DNA of 64,000 nucleotides from Thermococcus chitonophagus (GCF_002214605.1 NZ_CP015193.1:1468978-1532977); one strand, 5' to 3'; shown: positions 17,144 through 27,236, counted from the first letter of the stretch. Notes: generated from the sequence alone by a model not told the origin. A program made the numbers and translations.

Positions 17144-17353
17144 TCAACCACCGGAAACGACTGGAATTACCTCGACGAAATCCCCATCCTTAACTTCTTT
17201 GTCCTCTAAGGCAACCTTACCGTTTACTTTTGCAATGGCGCTCTCAGTGTTGAAGCCAACTTCCCTCAGCACGTCCCTGACCTTCATGCCTTTCCTCCAC
17301 TCAATCTCCTTTTCTATCCCCCTTCCAATGACTTTTACCTTGATCATCCCCAT
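17144..17353 (-). CDS. MoaD/ThiS-type beta-grasp protein (sulfur carrier or small archaeal modifier)
   Basis: 69 residues, beta-grasp fold, ending in Val-Ser-Gly-Gly, the exposed di-glycine that is adenylated and thiolated or conjugated. Motifs 'NTESAIAKVNGKVALED' and 'VKDGDFVEVIPVVSGG' are typical. It could serve molybdopterin or tRNA thiolation, or act as a SAMP-like modifier for which the JAMM protease at 7061 would be the deconjugase; sequence alone does not decide. The true start may be the second ATG (17347), which has GGGGATGGGG before it. Confidence 0.85.
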   Translation of the reverse strand: MGMIKVKVIGRGIEKEIEWRKGMKVRDVLREVGFNTESAIAKVNGKVALEDKEVKDGDFVEVIPVVSGG

Positions 17354-17456
17354 CCCCCATTTGCATCACATTCTCCACTCCTTAAATTTTGTCTCGAGAA
17401 TTTTTCATGAAACAGAAATTGCATCGAAACATATAGCAACTTTAACATGGCTGAAA

Positions 17457-17475
17457 ATCCAAAAAATTTAAATTC
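17457..17475 (+). promoter_or_regulatory. Probable promoter of the Dpp-type importer operon
   Basis: An A-rich BRE-like run and AAATTTAAATTC form the only TATA-like element in the 156-base gap before the substrate-binding protein, 37-50 bases from its ATG. GGTGA lies six bases before the ATG. Confidence 0.45.
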
Positions 17476-17509
17476 AACGCTGGATGGAGTTCAATACTGG
17501 TGAAATTAT

Positions 17510-19078
17510 ATGAGGTTGAAAGTCCAAGTTTTGGCATTGGTGTTGCTTTTAGCCCTTGGCGTTGTAGCAAGCGGGTGTATTGGAGGCCAGAGCACCCAGA
17601 CCCAGGCGAAGGAAGAGGTTACACAGATAGTAATTGGTGTCACCGATAAGGTCACCGACCTTGATCCAGCAAATGCCTACGATTTCTACACATGGGAAGT
17701 CCTGAACAACATAATGGAAGGGCTGGTAAAGTACAAGCCGGGAACACTAGAGATTGAGCCAGCCATTGCGGAGAGGTGGGAAGTAAACGAAGATTCAACC
17801 GTATGGACGTTCTACTTAAGGAAGGACGTTAAGTTTGCAGATGGAACTCCTCTAACTGCTAAGGACGTCGTGAGGAGCATAAAGAGGGTAATGAAGATCA
17901 ACGGGGATCCTGCATGGCTTGTAACTGACTTCGTTAAGGATGTTGTAGCTAAAGACGATTACACAGTAGTGTTCTACCTTAAGCAGCCGACGAGCTACTT
18001 CCTTGCATTGCTAACTACGCCACCATACTTCCCAGTTCACCCGAACTACTCCGACACTCAGATAGAGAGCGATGCAACTTATGGTGGAGCTGGTCCCTAC
18101 AGGATCGTCAAGTGGGTGAGGGATGAGGAACTAGTTTTCGAGGCTAACCCCTACTACTACGGGGAGAAGCCAAAGACGAAGAGGATAGTTATCAAGTTCT
18201 ACAGGGATGCCTCTACAATGAGGCTAGCCCTACAGAACGGGGAAATAGATATAGCCTGGAGAACGCTGAGGCCAAGCGATATAAAGAGCCTCAAACAGAG
18301 CGGCAACTTCAACGTGATTGAGGTTCCGGGAGGATTCATAAGGTACATATGCCTGAACACCAAGGTCGACCCAACTAAGAACGTGAAGGTAAGGCAGGCG
18401 CTAGCTGCAGCCATCGACAGAAAGGAGATCGCAGAGAAGGTCTTTATGGGAACCGTTGAGCCTCTGTATAGTCTCATTCCAAACGGAATGTGGAGTCACA
18501 TAGATGCATTTAAGGAGAAGTACGGTGACGCCAACATAGAGCTCGCAAAGAAGCTCCTGCAGGAGGCAGGCTACAGCGAGAGCAACCCGCTCCAGATAAC
18601 CCTCTGGTACACGCCAACCCACTATGGAGATACCGAGGCTGACCTAGCCCAGATACTCAAGGAGCAGTGGGAAAGGACTGGAATGATTAAGGTTGACATA
18701 AAGAGCGCCGAGTGGGGAACCTACGTTGACTATGCAAGGAAGGGACAGATGCAGGTCTATCTGCTCGGCTGGTACCCAGACTATCTCGATCCAGATGACT
18801 ACACAACCCCGTTCCTCAAGAGCACCGCCAACAGCTGGGCTGGAACTGGCTACGCTAATCCAACTGTTGACGAGTTGCTAACGAAGGCTCAGAGGCTTAC
18901 TGATCAGAATGAGAGGGCGAAGCTATACGAGGAGGTGCAGAAGATCCTTGCCGAGGACGTCCCGTACATACCACTAGTGCAGGGCAAGCTTTACCTCGTA
19001 ACTCAGAAGAACGTTAAGGGAGTTATAATTGGTCCCGATATGATATTCCGTTACTCCACGCTCTATAAAGAAGGATGA
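17510..19078 (+). CDS. ABC importer substrate-binding lipoprotein, Dpp/Opp family
   Basis: 522 residues, family 5 extracellular solute-binding protein. A signal peptide of about 22 residues ends in the lipobox 'VASGC' with Cys23, then a glycine/threonine linker, so it is anchored outside the membrane. Typical blocks: 'RWEVNEDSTVWTFYLRKDVKFADGTPLTAKDV' shape around residues 105-125 and 'QALAAAIDRKEI'. The family binds peptides in bacteria, but in Thermococcales several members bind oligosaccharides. The GH130 enzyme at the end of this operon favours a sugar ligand. Confidence 0.9.
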   Translation: MRLKVQVLALVLLLALGVVASGCIGGQSTQTQAKEEVTQIVIGVTDKVTDLDPANAYDFYTWEVLNNIMEGLVKYKPGTLEIEPAIAERWEVNEDSTVWTFYLRKDVKFADGTPLTAKDVVRSIKRVMKINGDPAWLVTDFVKDVVAKDDYTVVFYLKQPTSYFLALLTTPPYFPVHPNYSDTQIESDATYGGAGPYRIVKWVRDEELVFEANPYYYGEKPKTKRIVIKFYRDASTMRLALQNGEIDIAWRTLRPSDIKSLKQSGNFNVIEVPGGFIRYICLNTKVDPTKNVKVRQALAAAIDRKEIAEKVFMGTVEPLYSLIPNGMWSHIDAFKEKYGDANIELAKKLLQEAGYSESNPLQITLWYTPTHYGDTEADLAQILKEQWERTGMIKVDIKSAEWGTYVDYARKGQMQVYLLGWYPDYLDPDDYTTPFLKSTANSWAGTGYANPTVDELLTKAQRLTDQNERAKLYEEVQKILAEDVPYIPLVQGKLYLVTQKNVKGVIIGPDMIFRYSTLYKEG

Positions 19079-19116
19079 CATTCCTTTCTCTCTAATTTTT
19101 TTCTGGAGGTGTTTAA

Positions 19117-20136
19117 ATGAGCAGGGGGCTAGGACGCTATATCCTTATTAGGGCTTTGATGATCATCCCAACGATTCTAATTTTGTATACTGTGGTGTTC
19201 ATATTCCTGAGGATCCTCCCAGGCAATCCAATACTGGCGGTAGTTGGAACTAAGAGCATCTCTCCGGAACAGCTGGAGCACTTGATGAAGATGGCCGGTT
19301 TGGATAAACCATATCATGTCCAGTATTTTGAGTACCTCTGGAAGATTCTGCATGGCGACTTTGGGGTTACTCTCGCATTCCCAATGGGCAAACCAGTATG
19401 GGATTATCTGAAGCAGAGGTTTCCGGCAACCCTTGAACTGACGATCTGGGCATTTACTATCAGCGTTCTCTTGGGCCTTCTAACTGGGGTTATTGGAGCA
19501 ACTAGAAAGGGAACCAAAGTCGATACTGCGATGAGGCTGTACAGCATTGTAGCATACACTTTGTTCATCCCGTGGTTTGGGATGATGCTCCAGTACATAT
19601 TTGGGGTAAAGCTACACCTCCTTCCAACCTCTGGAAGGCTTGATCCAGGAATACAGCTCAAGACAATAACTGGCCTGTACGTCCTCGATAGCATATTAAC
19701 AGGAAATTGGCCTGCCTTTGTCAGCTCGGTAAAGCACCTAATTCTACCGGCATTTACCCTCGGAATCGTTCTTAGCGGTGCTTATACGAGGCTAGTCAGG
19801 AACAACATGGTGGATGTGCTGAGTCAGGACTTCATAAGAGCCTACCACGCGAGGGGCGTTCCCCCAAGGAAGGTTACATGGTACGCTCTAAAGAACGCTT
19901 TCATTCCCATAGTTACTCTAATGGGCCTCCAGTTTGCGATACTCCTTGGCGGAGCAGTTCTGACGGAAACTACTTTCAGCTGGCCAGGGATGGGAACTTT
20001 CATAGTGGACAGAATAGACTACAGGGACTACAACGCAATTCAAGGTGCGGTAATATTCTTCGCGTTCTTCGTCGGCCTAATCAGCCTGATAGTTGATGTG
20101 ATCTATGCAATTCTGGATCCAAGGGTTAAGTACTGA
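19117..20136 (+). CDS. ABC importer permease, DppB/OppB type
   Basis: 339 residues, six membrane helices with a large loop after the first. The EAA loop, which contacts the ATPase, reads 'RAYHARGVPPRKVTWYALKNA' in shape (about residues 246-270), and the family end motif 'GAVLTETTFSWPGMG' is present. GGAGGTG lies before the ATG. It pairs with the next gene to form the channel of the importer. Confidence 0.93.
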   Translation: MSRGLGRYILIRALMIIPTILILYTVVFIFLRILPGNPILAVVGTKSISPEQLEHLMKMAGLDKPYHVQYFEYLWKILHGDFGVTLAFPMGKPVWDYLKQRFPATLELTIWAFTISVLLGLLTGVIGATRKGTKVDTAMRLYSIVAYTLFIPWFGMMLQYIFGVKLHLLPTSGRLDPGIQLKTITGLYVLDSILTGNWPAFVSSVKHLILPAFTLGIVLSGAYTRLVRNNMVDVLSQDFIRAYHARGVPPRKVTWYALKNAFIPIVTLMGLQFAILLGGAVLTETTFSWPGMGTFIVDRIDYRDYNAIQGAVIFFAFFVGLISLIVDVIYAILDPRVKY

Positions 20137-20145
20137 GGTGATACC

Positions 20146-20994
20146 ATGGAAATGATAAGGCCAATAGCAAAGTTCCTCCTTGAGAAAAAGCCAGGAAAAG
20201 GGATGCTACTCTTTGGAATAGCTATAGTTCTTGTTGTAGTTATAATGGCAATTTTCGCTCCAATAATCGCTCCCTACGATCCAACCAAGAGCACCGAGGA
20301 TGTTTTTGCTCCCCCAAGCCTTAAGCACCCAATGGGAACCAACAGACTGGGGCAGGATGTGTTTTCAAGGATAGTTTGGGGATCAAGGGTTGTCCTCTCT
20401 GTAGTTTTCATGGCTACCCTTCTGTCCATGAGCATTGGAATTCCCCTTGGCCTTATCTCAGGCTATTATGGAGGAAAAATAGACAGGTTGCTGAGCATTA
20501 TAATGGACAGCATCTACGCATTCCCAGCTTTAATATTGGCCATTGTCATCGCTGTAGTTTTAGGACCAAGCCCGGTGAACACTGCAATAGCAATAAGCTT
20601 CGTCTACGTACCGACTTACTTCAGAATGGTCAGGGGGCAAACATTAAGCCTAAAGAACCAGCTGTTCGTTGAGGCTGCACATGCAATAGGAGCGAAAGAC
20701 AGAGAAGTCATGGTGAAGTACATACTCCCAAATCTGGGCCCAACTATTCTCGTAGTATTCACGCTGAGCGTTGCTGATGCAATATTAACTGAAGCAGGTT
20801 TAAGTTTCCTCGGCCTTTCTGTAACGCCGCCAACGCCGGACTGGGGTTATGATCTGAGAGTAGGCCAGCCGTTCTTGCTTGACGGCTATTGGTGGCTGGT
20901 CTTCTTCCCCGGAGTGATGATCATGCTCTTAGCGATGGCGTTCGCACTGATAGGTGAGGCCCTAAACGAGAGGATCTCCCTGGGGGTGAGGTAA
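20146..20994 (+). CDS. ABC importer permease, DppC/OppC type
   Basis: 282 residues. N-terminal helix at about 18-40, then 'HPMGTNRLGQDVFSR' (the OppC_N signature) and five further helices. EAA loop 'VEAAHAIGAKDREVMVKYIL' (about 180-200). GAGGTGA precedes the ATG, nine bases after the DppB stop. The last base of its stop is the first base of the dppD start codon, so the genes are tightly coupled. Confidence 0.93.
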   Translation: MEMIRPIAKFLLEKKPGKGMLLFGIAIVLVVVIMAIFAPIIAPYDPTKSTEDVFAPPSLKHPMGTNRLGQDVFSRIVWGSRVVLSVVFMATLLSMSIGIPLGLISGYYGGKIDRLLSIIMDSIYAFPALILAIVIAVVLGPSPVNTAIAISFVYVPTYFRMVRGQTLSLKNQLFVEAAHAIGAKDREVMVKYILPNLGPTILVVFTLSVADAILTEAGLSFLGLSVTPPTPDWGYDLRVGQPFLLDGYWWLVFFPGVMIMLLAMAFALIGEALNERISLGVR

Positions 20995-21968
20995 TGCTAC
21001 TAGATGTTAAAGATCTCTCCATTCACTATTACACGCTCTCAGGAGTCGTCAGGGCGGTTGAAGGGGTTACATTTTCCATAGATAAGAAGGAGTGGGTAAC
21101 GTTCGTTGGGGAAAGTGGTAGTGGAAAATCAACCGTCGCTAGTGCCATAATCAGGCTAGTCCCGCCCCCAGGAAAGATAGTTAGTGGTCAGATAATGTTA
21201 GAAGGGAAAGAACTGCTAAAGCTAAGTGAAGAGGAGATGAGGCAGATTAGAGGAAAAGACATCAGCATGGTGTTCCAAGATCCTATGACGAGCCTCGATC
21301 CCTTGAGAAAGATTGGAGATCAGCTCGTTGAGGCAATGACAGTCCACGGAGTCGATGAAGATGAGGCTAAGGAAAGAGCGAAAGAGTTGTTAGAAAAGGT
21401 GAACATCCCTCCAGACAGACTCGACTATTACCCACACCAGCTCTCCGGAGGCCAGAGGCAGAGGGTCAGCATTGCAATTGCAATGGCTTTTAATCCTAAA
21501 CTTCTCATCGCCGACGAGCCCACTACCGCCTTGGATGTTATAGTTCAAGATTCAATCATGGATCTAATCCAGAGCCTGAAGGAAGAGGGGACGAGTATAT
21601 TCTTCGTTACCCACGACATTTCACTTGCGGCTGAGAGGAGCGATAAGATAGCGGTAATGTACGCCGGCAAGCTCGTAGAGTTTGGAACCGTTGAGCAGAT
21701 TGTAGAGAACCCCCTACACCCATACACCCAAGCCCTCCTCAACAGCGTTCCCGATTTATGGACTGAGAAGCCCATAAAGGCCATCCCAGGTTATCCGCCA
21801 GACTTAAGGAATCCGCCAAGGGGATGCAGATTCCATCCAAGGTGCCACGTCTTTGCTGAGAAGGGAGAACTAAAGGGGCTGTGCGATGCAGAAGAGCCGA
21901 TGATGATCGAATACGAAAAGGGACACTTCGTCGCATGTCACCTCTATGGAGGGAGCAGAAATGAGTGA
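20994..21968 (+). CDS. ABC importer ATPase, DppD/OppD type
   Basis: 324 residues. Walker A 'GESGSGKST' (about 37-45), Q-loop 'MVFQDPMTSLDP', signature 'LSGGQRQRV', Walker B 'LLIADEPTTALD'. The C-terminal oligopeptide-transporter extension has the cysteine cluster 'GCRFHPRCHVF...C' seen in OppD/F, which can bind a 4Fe-4S cluster. The gene overlaps both neighbours. Confidence 0.94.
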   Translation: MLLDVKDLSIHYYTLSGVVRAVEGVTFSIDKKEWVTFVGESGSGKSTVASAIIRLVPPPGKIVSGQIMLEGKELLKLSEEEMRQIRGKDISMVFQDPMTSLDPLRKIGDQLVEAMTVHGVDEDEAKERAKELLEKVNIPPDRLDYYPHQLSGGQRQRVSIAIAMAFNPKLLIADEPTTALDVIVQDSIMDLIQSLKEEGTSIFFVTHDISLAAERSDKIAVMYAGKLVEFGTVEQIVENPLHPYTQALLNSVPDLWTEKPIKAIPGYPPDLRNPPRGCRFHPRCHVFAEKGELKGLCDAEEPMMIEYEKGHFVACHLYGGSRNE

Positions 21969-22950
21969 GCCCCTACTGAAAGTTGAGAACCTGAAAAAGT
22001 ACTTTCCCATAAAGAGGAGCATACTTGAAACTCTAAGAAAGGCACCAGTAAGGTACGTTAAGGCCGTTGATGGCATAAGCTTTGAGATAAAGAGGGGAGA
22101 GGTTCTCGCACTTATAGGTGAGAGCGGTTGCGGAAAGACTACTGCAGGGAGAACCATATTAAGGCTGATAGAACCTACGGACGGAAGGATAATCTTCGAT
22201 GGAGTGGATATAACCAAGCTTAGCAGGGAAGAGCTCAGGCCATTCAGAAGGAGGATGCAGATAATCTTCCAAGATCCATATGCAAGTTTGAGCCCCAGGA
22301 TGAAAATAGGAGATGCCATAGCGCATCCACTCCTAGTCCACGGACTTGCAGATAAAGAAGAGGCAAAAGAACTCGCCCTAAAGATGCTCAGGAGAGTCGG
22401 CTTAACTCCCGAAGATGAGTTTTACGAGAGGTACCCGCACCACTTAAGTGGAGGTCAGAGGCAGAGGGTTGTAATAGCTAGGGCGATGATCCTCAAACCG
22501 GAATTCGTTGTTGCAGATGAGGCAGTTTCAATGATCGATGTATCCATGAGGGCTGCAATTCTCGATTTGTTGGAGAGCTTTAGGAAAGAGTACAACATGA
22601 GCCAGCTCTTCATTACGCACGATATAGCGGTAGGAAAGCTGATAGCCGACAGGATAGCGGTAATGTACCTGGGTAAGATCGTTGAGATAGGGCCTACGGG
22701 TGAAGTTCTCAAAAACCCAGCCCATCCCTATACGATGGCCTTAATACAGGCAGTGCCCTCAATTGCAAGGAAGAAGAAGGAGAAGAAGATAGAAATTACC
22801 GGAGAGGTTCCAAACGCCGCGAACCCGCCAAGTGGTTGCAGGTTCCACCCGAGATGCCCATTGGCAACTGAAGAATGCAAGAGCAAGGAGCCAGAACTAA
22901 TTGAGATCTCACACGAACACTTTGTCGCCTGCCACCATCCGCTAAGGTGA
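21961..22950 (+). CDS. ABC importer ATPase, DppF/OppF type
   Basis: About 329 residues from the ATG at 21961, which has GGAGGG eight bases upstream and overlaps the dppD stop by eight bases. Walker A 'GESGCGKTT', signature 'LSGGQRQRV', Walker B 'FVVADEAVSMID'. The C-terminal extension again has the 'GCRFHPRCPLA...C...C' cysteines. The stop TGA lies within GGTGA, which serves as ribosome site of the GH130 gene. Confidence 0.94.
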   Translation: MSEPLLKVENLKKYFPIKRSILETLRKAPVRYVKAVDGISFEIKRGEVLALIGESGCGKTTAGRTILRLIEPTDGRIIFDGVDITKLSREELRPFRRRMQIIFQDPYASLSPRMKIGDAIAHPLLVHGLADKEEAKELALKMLRRVGLTPEDEFYERYPHHLSGGQRQRVVIARAMILKPEFVVADEAVSMIDVSMRAAILDLLESFRKEYNMSQLFITHDIAVGKLIADRIAVMYLGKIVEIGPTGEVLKNPAHPYTMALIQAVPSIARKKKEKKIEITGEVPNAANPPSGCRFHPRCPLATEECKSKEPELIEISHEHFVACHHPLR

Positions 22951-22954
22951 GAGA

Positions 22955-23854
22955 ATGCTCAAAAAGCTCCCTTTTCCAATTTTGTTGCCATCATCAGATA
23001 ACTTTGACTGCAAAAATGCATACAATCCGTCCGTAGTTTTCAGAAAGGGGAAGTTCGTGATGCTGTATAGGGGAGAATGCGAGGATGGGAAAACGGGAAG
23101 AATAGGACTGGCGATAAGCGAAGATGGAATTAGTTTCACAAAGTTTCCTGACCCCGTACTTGAGTCTGAATATCCCTGGGAGGCAAAGGGAGTTGAGGAT
23201 CCGAGGGTTGTTAAGCTGGGAAAAAAGTACGTAATGACTTACACTGGTTATGACGGTAAAGTTGCAAGGCTTTGCTTGGCCACATCAAAGAACCTTCTCT
23301 CATGGAAGAAGCATGGGCCGATATTTGACGACTTCCCAGAGAACTATTTAAGGCCTAGAGGATGGACGAAGAGCGGTGCGATACTTCCAGTTAAAGTCAA
23401 CGGTAGGTACATCATGTACTTCGGAGATTCGAACATTTGGATCGCATATTCAAAAGATGGCAAAACTTGGGAGTACTTAGAAAAGCCAGTTTTGAGCCCA
23501 GGAAAGTTGTTGCTGGTAGAACCAGGCCCTCCACCTTTACTAACCAAGGAAGGGATCGTTCTATTCTACAACTCTGCAGGTAAAAGCCTAGTCTACAGGG
23601 TCAGGGTTGCAGTCTTTGATAGGGAGAATCCAGAGAAGGTGATATGGAAATCAGAGAACCCAATTTTAGAGCCTGAATATCCCTGGGAAAAGTTTGGGCA
23701 CGTTAACAACGTCGTGTTTTTGGAAGGTCTGGTAGAGAGTCACGAGAGAACGCTCTTCTACTATGGGGCGGCCGATAGATACGTGGGCTTGGCAGTGTGG
23801 AAAGGAAGCGTTGAGATGTTGCTCCAGACCTTAGGATTTTCAAAATCTATATAA
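22955..23854 (+). CDS. GH130-family glycosidase/phosphorylase (mannoside-active type)
   Basis: 299 residues, five-bladed beta-propeller of family GH130 (DUF377). Visible: 'NPSVVFRKGKFVMLYRGE', 'GVEDPRVVKL' with the catalytic aspartate in EDPR, 'YFGDSNIWIAYSKDG' and 'EKFGHVNNVVFLEG'. Members phosphorolyse or hydrolyse beta-mannosides such as mannosyl-N-acetylglucosamine or mannobiose. It follows dppF by four bases and is coupled to it, so its substrate is probably what the importer brings in. Exact sugar not known. Confidence 0.82.
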   Translation: MLKKLPFPILLPSSDNFDCKNAYNPSVVFRKGKFVMLYRGECEDGKTGRIGLAISEDGISFTKFPDPVLESEYPWEAKGVEDPRVVKLGKKYVMTYTGYDGKVARLCLATSKNLLSWKKHGPIFDDFPENYLRPRGWTKSGAILPVKVNGRYIMYFGDSNIWIAYSKDGKTWEYLEKPVLSPGKLLLVEPGPPPLLTKEGIVLFYNSAGKSLVYRVRVAVFDRENPEKVIWKSENPILEPEYPWEKFGHVNNVVFLEGLVESHERTLFYYGAADRYVGLAVWKGSVEMLLQTLGFSKSI

Positions 23855-23888
23855 GCTAATTCATTATGCCAAGGAAGGGGGAGAGAAG

Positions 23889-24509
23889 GTGGACGAGGAA
23901 CTAAAGCCCGAGAAGATTCAGGAGATTAAGCTGGGAGACTGCCCGATTTGTGGGGGGAAAGGAACGTTAAAGGCCATTCAGTTCATCCACAAGATTCCCT
24001 ACTTCGGCGAGGTCATGGAGTCAACGGTAATCTGCGAGAGGTGCGGCTACAGGAGTGCTGACGTAATGATCCTCGAGGAGAGAGAGCCAAGGCTGTACGA
24101 AGTTAAGGTGGAGAACGAGAAGGATCTCTTCACGAGGGTGGTTAGGAGCAAGAGCGGAACCATAGAACTTGAGGAACTCGGAATAAAGATAGAGCCCGGA
24201 CCCGCAGCCCAGGGATTCGTGAGCAACGTAGAAGGAGTTCTGGAGAGGGCAAAAGAAGTTCTCCTTATGGCAAGGGACTTCAAGAAAGAAGAGAACGATG
24301 AAGAGGCAGTGAAGAAGATAGATGAGCTGTTGAAGTACATCGAAGAGGTCAAGGAAGGCAAGAAGCCCCTGACAGTTAGGGTAATGGATCCCTTCGGCAA
24401 CAGTGCCCTGATAGGGGAGAAGGTTAAGAGCAGGAGGCTGACAAAGGAGGAGATAAAGAAACTCAGCACAGGACCCTACGTCGTCATTGATCCAGAGGCT
24501 CAGCAATAA
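23889..24509 (+). CDS. ZPR1-type zinc-finger protein
   Basis: 206 residues. A zinc ribbon 'CPICGGKG ... CERCGYRS' (about residues 19-55) is followed by the ZPR1 alpha/beta domain. Eukaryotic ZPR1 is a chaperone of elongation factor 1A; the archaeal role is presumed related. The start is a GTG at 23889 with GGGGGAGAG upstream. It converges with the methyltransferase gene, overlapping 26 bases. Confidence 0.9.
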   Translation: MDEELKPEKIQEIKLGDCPICGGKGTLKAIQFIHKIPYFGEVMESTVICERCGYRSADVMILEEREPRLYEVKVENEKDLFTRVVRSKSGTIELEELGIKIEPGPAAQGFVSNVEGVLERAKEVLLMARDFKKEENDEEAVKKIDELLKYIEEVKEGKKPLTVRVMDPFGNSALIGEKVKSRRLTKEEIKKLSTGPYVVIDPEAQQ

Positions 24510-25638
24510 CGGCTAGATCCCTAACCTTGAAGACGAAGGCCCTCTTCTCACCTTTAAGCCCCTGCTCGATCTTCCTCCTTACCCTCCAGTATTCCTCCTC
24601 AGGAACGCTCATCCGCAGGGTGGCCCTTCCGTAGCCTTCCTTCCTCAGGAAGTCGTTTATCCTTACCGGGTGGAACGGCATGGTTGCAATGACAACGTAA
24701 GACCTCTTGAAGTATTCGCTCTTTACCTCCTCATCTCCAGTGGCAAGGATTCTCCTCTTCTCCCTCAGCAGAAGCTTAAGCTCACCCCTAACCTTGTGGA
24801 AGAGCTCGTTTATTAAGTCAGCATAGTCTATGGCCTGGGGAATTTCGTAAAGGTACTTTCCTGGGGTTTCGGCTTCCTCAACTATGTTTTCTAAGTTGGG
24901 ATTGCTCTCGAGCCTCGCCCCCTGGGGTAATATGACGGCACTCCTCTCGGCCTTAGCCAAGGGTTCGGTGTAGAAAGTTAGCCTATTAACATGGCCGTAG
25001 AGGTCTATGTACTCGAACTCCCCCTTCCAAGGAACCTTCTCACGCCTTATCTGGGGAGGTAAATCGAAAATGAAAGCTTCGGTCTTTTCCCTATAGGCCT
25101 CGTAAACCTTCAAAGGGCTCGGAAGAAGATCCTCAAGGTTTCTCTCCGGAACCTCTGGAGGCCTTGCGGGGTCAGAGAATATAAGCTCAGCGTCAATTTT
25201 CTCGACAATATCAGGACTTAGGGAGTCACCTACCAGAAACTCAATGTTGACTCCGTACTTCTCCGCGTTTCTCTTTGCGAACTCTATCTTGAGGGGATCT
25301 ATATCAACGCCTACTGCCCTTATCCCGTGCTTGGCGAAGAATATCAACTGAATTCCAACGCCACAAGAAACATCAGCTATGCTCTCCACTCCCTGCTCTT
25401 TCAGTCTTCTCCCCCTGTAATTAGCTACAACCTCGTGGGTTGCGTACCTAAGCCCCTCAAGGTCAAACCAAAGATCTGTCCTTGAGAACTTGTCCTTCGC
25501 CTTTATTCTAGCCCTCGCAACCTCCAACGCCAACTTAAATTCTTCCTCAGGAAGACCTAAAGCCCTCTTAATTTTCTTCTCGTCGTATCCTTTCCTTATC
25601 ATCTCCTCCGCCATTCTAACGTGCTCCTCAGTGAGCAT
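24484..25638 (-). CDS. Class I SAM methyltransferase with THUMP-like C-terminal domain
   Basis: 384 residues. The Rossmann methyltransferase core has motif I '[12 protein letters not shown]' (about 87-98), the acidic loop '[11 protein letters not shown]' and a catalytic-loop '[11 protein letters not shown]' (D-P-A-R, about 154-160) resembling DPPY-type loops. The end (about 310-380) looks like the THUMP_like domain ('[11 protein letters not shown]', '[10 protein letters not shown]'). Probably an RNA methyltransferase; target unknown. Its start overlaps the end of the IPCT-DIPPS gene by 11 bases, but no functional link is evident. Confidence 0.75.
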   Translation of the reverse strand: MLTEEHVRMAEEMIRKGYDEKKIKRALGLPEEEFKLALEVARARIKAKDKFSRTDLWFDLEGLRYATHEVVANYRGRRLKEQGVESIADVSCGVGIQLIFFAKHGIRAVGVDIDPLKIEFAKRNAEKYGVNIEFLVGDSLSPDIVEKIDAELIFSDPARPPEVPERNLEDLLPSPLKVYEAYREKTEAFIFDLPPQIRREKVPWKGEFEYIDLYGHVNRLTFYTEPLAKAERSAVILPQGARLESNPNLENIVEEAETPGKYLYEIPQAIDYADLINELFHKVRGELKLLLREKRRILATGDEEVKSEYFKRSYVVIATMPFHPVRINDFLRKEGYGRATLRMSVPEEEYWRVRRKIEQGLKGEKRAFVFKVRDLAVIAEPLDQ

Positions 25639-26896
25639 GATCCCACCTCCTAACTAAGTAGATAGTGATTGCAACCCTCAACGTGCTCCACACCGCAAGT
25701 AGGGCGAACAGGAGCTTTATCCATCCCAGCAGTGTAAAGAGCATGGTTACGAATATCCTCTCATCCCTCTTCCCTGGGATCTTCCTTAGGGCTGGAATCA
25801 CCTTGTAGGCATCGGCACAGTAGGCACCCTTAAATCTCTCGGTTGAGTAGCTGACCATGGCTGAGGAGAACATTGCGATTCCAGCTATAACCCACCATAT
25901 GGGTTCCCTTATCGAAACATAAGCTAAGGTTAGGAGGAACGTGAAGTCAACGTACCTGTCAAGGATAGAGTCAAAGTAGCCGCCGAACTTACTCGTCTGC
26001 ATCCTGGCCCTCGCTATCTCTCCATCAACACCATCGAGGATTGAGCTTATCTGATACAGAATTCCTGCCAAGGGGACGCTGACGAGGTTCATGAGGCCCG
26101 AGAATATGCCAAATAGGAAAGTTATAACGGTGAGCTGGTTAGGTGTGAAGTGCTCAACCAATAGAGCGGAGATCCTCGTGGAGATCTTCCTGTTTATGTG
26201 CCTGCTTATGAATCCATCTCCAACCCCCTTAACGGAGGTGTAGACTATGAGCTTTCTTGCCTTCTTGAGCTCCTCAGGCGTATCAACGTCCATCCAGAAG
26301 AGGCCATCCACAAAGGTGACTTCAAGCCTTGCCTCCCTTACAACATCCCTAAGCTCAACGATTTCTTTTTCATTAGCTAATCTCTCAGTAACTTCAAATA
26401 TCGAGTCGTCAAGCACGAAAAAGCCGGTATCTAGGGCATCCCACTCTTTGAGTTGCTTTCCTATGTCCTCAACCCTCCCATCTTTCACTTTAACTTTCGT
26501 TGCCTCATCAACATCGACAAACCTTGGTCTCCTATCGGCTATCAATCCTCTACCCTTAATGGCAAGCTCGTAAAACCTCTCCTCGTAGATGTGGTCGCTC
26601 ATAACGAGCACGAACCTACCAGTTACATGTCCTTTAGCCACGTGAAGGGAAAAGCCGTTGCCCCTCTCAGGCTTCGGATTAACTACAACTTTGGCGTTAA
26701 AACCATGCTTCCTTACGAACTCCTCGTAAAGATCCTTGTACTTTTCGTTCGTCACTATCACGAACTCGCTCACTCCAAACTTCTGGAGGTTTTTGATCGT
26801 CCTATATATGAGCTCTCTGCCCGCAACCTTGATTAGACCCTTTGGCTTCTCACCCATTCTCGTCCCGTATCCTGCAGCTAGTATTACCGCTTTCAC
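25628..26896 (-). CDS. Bifunctional CTP:inositol-1-phosphate cytidylyltransferase / di-myo-inositol-phosphate-phosphate synthase
   Basis: 422 residues, a fusion. The N-terminal nucleotidyltransferase (about 1-225; '[19 protein letters not shown]') makes CDP-inositol. The C-terminal membrane CDP-alcohol phosphatidyltransferase domain (about 230-422) has '[12 protein letters not shown]' followed by '[13 protein letters not shown]', the D-x-x-D-G-x-x-A-R...G-x-x-x-D-x-x-x-D motif, and condenses CDP-inositol with inositol phosphate. The product is the precursor of di-myo-inositol phosphate, a heat-stress solute of hyperthermophiles. The fusion order is the one known from Pyrococcus and Thermococcus. 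Confidence 0.93.
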   Translation of the reverse strand: MKAVILAAGYGTRMGEKPKGLIKVAGRELIYRTIKNLQKFGVSEFVIVTNEKYKDLYEEFVRKHGFNAKVVVNPKPERGNGFSLHVAKGHVTGRFVLVMSDHIYEERFYELAIKGRGLIADRRPRFVDVDEATKVKVKDGRVEDIGKQLKEWDALDTGFFVLDDSIFEVTERLANEKEIVELRDVVREARLEVTFVDGLFWMDVDTPEELKKARKLIVYTSVKGVGDGFISRHINRKISTRISALLVEHFTPNQLTVITFLFGIFSGLMNLVSVPLAGILYQISSILDGVDGEIARARMQTSKFGGYFDSILDRYVDFTFLLTLAYVSIREPIWWVIAGIAMFSSAMVSYSTERFKGAYCADAYKVIPALRKIPGKRDERIFVTMLFTLLGWIKLLFALLAVWSTLRVAITIYLVRRWDHAH

Positions 26897-26963
26897 TCCC
26901 TCACCCCTTAACGGAGTTAGAAGGGAGAAGTTAAAAGTTTTAGTGTCAAAAGGTTAGAAAATC

Positions 26964-27236
26964 TTATGGAGCTTGATGGAGAACTTCGAGGAAAAGTACC
27001 TTCTCAAAATCCTTATCAAGCGTGGCAATTCTCGAAACCCCATAAAACTTGCACGTGGTTGCTATGAGAGCATCATTTGGCAATAAACCAAATTCCTTGG
27101 AAAGGGCAACTGTTTCGTTTAGGATTTCCTTATTAGGTAGGAGCAACCCTATAATCCCAAGCTCAATGTTCTCCAGTATAAACTCCGAAAGATACTTAAA
27201 AACAGTATCAAACCTCTCTCGTTTTTGCATGAACAT
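26964..27236 (-). pseudogene. VapC-type PIN toxin, N-terminus missing
   Basis: 90 codons that match the second half of a PIN-domain ribonuclease: 'LLPNDALIATTCKFYGVSRIATLDKDFEKV' shape, which carries the late catalytic aspartates. The first half, with the initial D of the active site, is absent, and a stop codon lies directly upstream of the ATG at 27236. Just beyond is the tail of an IS200/IS605 TnpB, so the gene was probably broken by that insertion. No VapB is seen. Confidence 0.6.
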
